Origin: Actinomycetota bacterium
Lineage (GTDB): Bacteria; Actinomycetota; Actinomycetes; Nanopelagicales; Nanopelagicaceae
Direction: 5' to 3'
Assembly (NCBI GenBank): GCA_005777515.1
Contig: SXMA01000029.1
Span: 1-7,746, forward strand
DNA: 7,746 nucleotides
A program made the translations under genes and the position numbers. This document shows positions 6,099 to 7,746 of the stretch, one piece after another; the first letter of the stretch is position 1, and the number at the start of each line of letters is the position of its first letter. Under the pieces are notes generated by a model. It was not told the origin of the DNA. It did not search any database and saw only the letters and a program-made list of their open reading frames with translations.

Positions 6099-6617
6099 CT
6101 AGATTTTCTCGCCCCGCTTAACTTGAGGAAGTGGGGCTCGAAGCCTTCTGATCTGGGTAGAGCGCAACCAGCCATACATTCCAAGGCCCTTAAGGATCTC
6201 ACCAGGAAAGCGCGTGCTTACCTCACGCTTAATTCGTCTTGAGAGAAAATATCCATCAACAACTGAGAAAATTAGGGCTGAGTACATCAGAGCGATAGCC
6301 GCAAATTGGATGTACATCACTGGGATTAGAGTCATAAATAAAACTAGAACAATGATCGGTAGAAAGAATTCACCAACTGAGCGTCTTGAATCAACATAAT
6401 TTCTTATAAAGCGCCTTACTGGCCCTCTATCTCTTGGTGGAAGCGCATTCTCGTCACCGCGCATATAGGCATCACGCTGTTGGGCGCGCAAAATACGAGC
6501 CTGCGCCCTCTGTAATTTCTTTGCTTCCTTATTAGCGGCGGGAGCAAGGCGATTAACAACTCTTGATTGTTCTGCCTCTTTGCGCTTTGGTGTTGGACGA
6601 CCTTTTTTATCTGCCAT
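6099..6617 (-). CDS. DUF3043 family membrane protein
   Basis: This 172-residue protein is typical of the actinobacterial DUF3043 family, whose function is unknown. The N-terminal third (1-75) is highly charged, with Lys/Arg/Gln-rich stretches such as KGRPTPKRKEAEQSR and a likely helical KEAKKLQRAQARILRAQQRD, followed by RDRGPVRRFIRNYVDSRRSVGEFFLP (about 62-87), the most family-like segment. Two membrane helices follow (about 85-102 and 105-124), then a basic cytoplasmic tail. The ATG at 6617 lies six bases after the nadA stop and lacks a clear Shine-Dalgarno, so translation probably depends on coupling with nadA. The charged ends suggest a small inner-membrane protein with both ends in the cytoplasm. 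A role beside NadA is only suggested by the pairing. Confidence 0.88.
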   Translation of the reverse strand: MADKKGRPTPKRKEAEQSRVVNRLAPAANKEAKKLQRAQARILRAQQRDAYMRGDENALPPRDRGPVRRFIRNYVDSRRSVGEFFLPIIVLVLFMTLIPVMYIQFAAIALMYSALIFSVVDGYFLSRRIKREVSTRFPGEILKGLGMYGWLRSTQIRRLRAPLPQVKRGEKI

Positions 6618-6623
6618 AGGCGC

Positions 6624-7745
6624 TTACGGTAGGCCAAGCATTCGATCTAGCGCAATTCGAGCAAAGTTAGCCGTCTTGGGATCGACCTTAATCTGATTGA
6701 CCACGCGTCCCTTAACCAGAGATTCCATCGCCCAGAGTAGGTGGGGCAGATCGATGCGATTCATCGTGGAGCAGTAACAGACATCCTTATCAAGAAAGAC
6801 CACAGTCTTATCAGGATTATTAGCCGCAAGGCGCTTAACAAGATTTAGTTCAGTCCCAACTGCCCAACTGCTCCCAGCAGGGGATTGAGTGACGGTCTTA
6901 ATAATCATCTCAGTGCTACCAATGACATCAGCTTTTGAAACTACCTCATACTGGCATTCAGGATGGACTATGACTTTAACGCCAGCAATTTTCTGCCTCA
7001 CCTGCTCGATATTTTCAACTGCGAAACGACCATGAACCGAGCAATGACCGCGCCACAAAATAACCTTGGCAGAGGTTAGCTCCTGATCACTTAGCCCACC
7101 GTTGACTTTCCAAGGATTCCAAATCACGCAATCGCTAAGTTTTAATCCGAGTTTTAGTACTGCAGTATTGCGACCAAGATGCTGATCAGGAAGAAAGAAG
7201 ACTTTCTCTCCTTTTTCAAAAGCCCATTTCATGGCTCGCTCTGCATTTGATGAGGTGCAGATTGTTCCGCCATTTTCGCCAGTGAATGACTTGATTGCGG
7301 CAGATGAATTCATATAGGTAACTGGAATTGTTTTACCTGCAATCCCTAGCTTCTCAAAGACTTTCCATGCTTGATTAACTTGATTAGCTGCTGCCATATC
7401 GGCCATCGAACAACCAGCAGCGAGATCGGGAAGAATTACACGTTGATTCGCTGAGGTGAGAATATCTGCGCTCTCTGCCATGAAATGTACGCCGCAAAAG
7501 ATTATGTTCTCAGCCGATTGATTATCTGCAGCTGCTTGAGCCAATTTGAAAGAGTCTCCGGTGATATCTGCAAAATCTATTACTTCATCTCTCTGATAAT
7601 GATGACCCAAAATCATCGCGCTATTGCCTAAGGCTGCTCGAGCCTTCTTGGCCCGCTCAACTAGATGAGGATCACTTGATGCTGGAAGCTCTCCGGTGCA
7701 GGAGACGCCACGCTCGCTAGAGAGATCTGAGCCTTTTCCTAGAAG
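6624..7745 (-). CDS. nadA: Quinolinate synthase (N-terminus beyond window edge)
   Basis: NadA condenses iminoaspartate (from NadB) with dihydroxyacetone phosphate to make quinolinate, the pyridine precursor of NAD, using an oxygen-sensitive [4Fe-4S] cluster in the cytosol. The frame stays open to the right edge: 43 codons precede the ATG at 7616 and read ERGVSCTGELPASSDPHLVE and onward, so that ATG is internal and 373 residues are visible. Counted from the ATG at 7616, the likely cluster ligands are C69 (LPDLAAGCSMA), C221 (HPECQYEV) and C280 (DVCYCSTMN). GHHYQRDE (4-11), YMNSSAAIKS (101-110) and GHCSVHGRF (190-198) are further family motifs. RIDLPHLLWAMESL at the end is characteristic of the longer actinobacterial form. 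The DUF3043 gene follows after six bases. nadB and nadC are not in this window and may lie upstream. Confidence 0.96.
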   Translation of the reverse strand, partial: LLGKGSDLSSERGVSCTGELPASSDPHLVERAKKARAALGNSAMILGHHYQRDEVIDFADITGDSFKLAQAAADNQSAENIIFCGVHFMAESADILTSANQRVILPDLAAGCSMADMAAANQVNQAWKVFEKLGIAGKTIPVTYMNSSAAIKSFTGENGGTICTSSNAERAMKWAFEKGEKVFFLPDQHLGRNTAVLKLGLKLSDCVIWNPWKVNGGLSDQELTSAKVILWRGHCSVHGRFAVENIEQVRQKIAGVKVIVHPECQYEVVSKADVIGSTEMIIKTVTQSPAGSSWAVGTELNLVKRLAANNPDKTVVFLDKDVCYCSTMNRIDLPHLLWAMESLVKGRVVNQIKVDPKTANFARIALDRMLGLP

Positions 7746-7746
7746 A

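Overview
This window most likely comes from a small, streamlined actinobacterium of low-to-moderate GC. The evidence is actinobacterial gene content (the long NadA type, a DUF3043 membrane protein, and a four-gene cobalamin-type ECF transporter in the Streptomyces SCO2322-SCO2325 arrangement), AT-leaning codon use, and extreme packing of genes. A freshwater Nanopelagicales (acI) organism would fit, but this placement is inference from gene order and composition, not from a marker gene.

Layout. Positions 2-955 (+) hold the 3' part of gcvT, running in from the left edge. Positions 918-4848 (-) hold a compact operon read right to left: a secreted, C-terminally anchored protein; an EcfT-type transmembrane protein; a fused double ATPase; and a membrane S component. 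Its leader, between 4849 and about 5041, carries a cobalamin riboswitch aptamer (4932-5030), a candidate antiterminator/terminator pair ending in nine U residues, and a small hairpin that covers the Shine-Dalgarno of the first gene. An aldo/keto reductase gene (5097-6098, +) diverges from this leader. Positions 6099-7745 (-) hold nadA, running in from the right edge, followed by the DUF3043 gene.

How the parts work together. The riboswitch and the four genes behind it form a unit for uptake of cobalamin or a close precursor. The S component binds the substrate, the T protein and the double ATPase drive transport, and the secreted anchored protein may help outside the membrane. High intracellular cobalamin would be expected to shut the operon down. 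GcvT (glycine cleavage), NadA (quinolinate for NAD) and the reductase are neighbours, with no evident functional tie to the transporter.

The window is mostly ordinary metabolism and transport. The items most worth a second look are the layered leader RNA, the poorly characterised anchored protein, the asymmetric ATPase, and the gene ends that overlap or abut with no room for terminators. No stretch above 300 bases lacks a gene. No tRNA, rRNA, CRISPR array or mobile element was seen.
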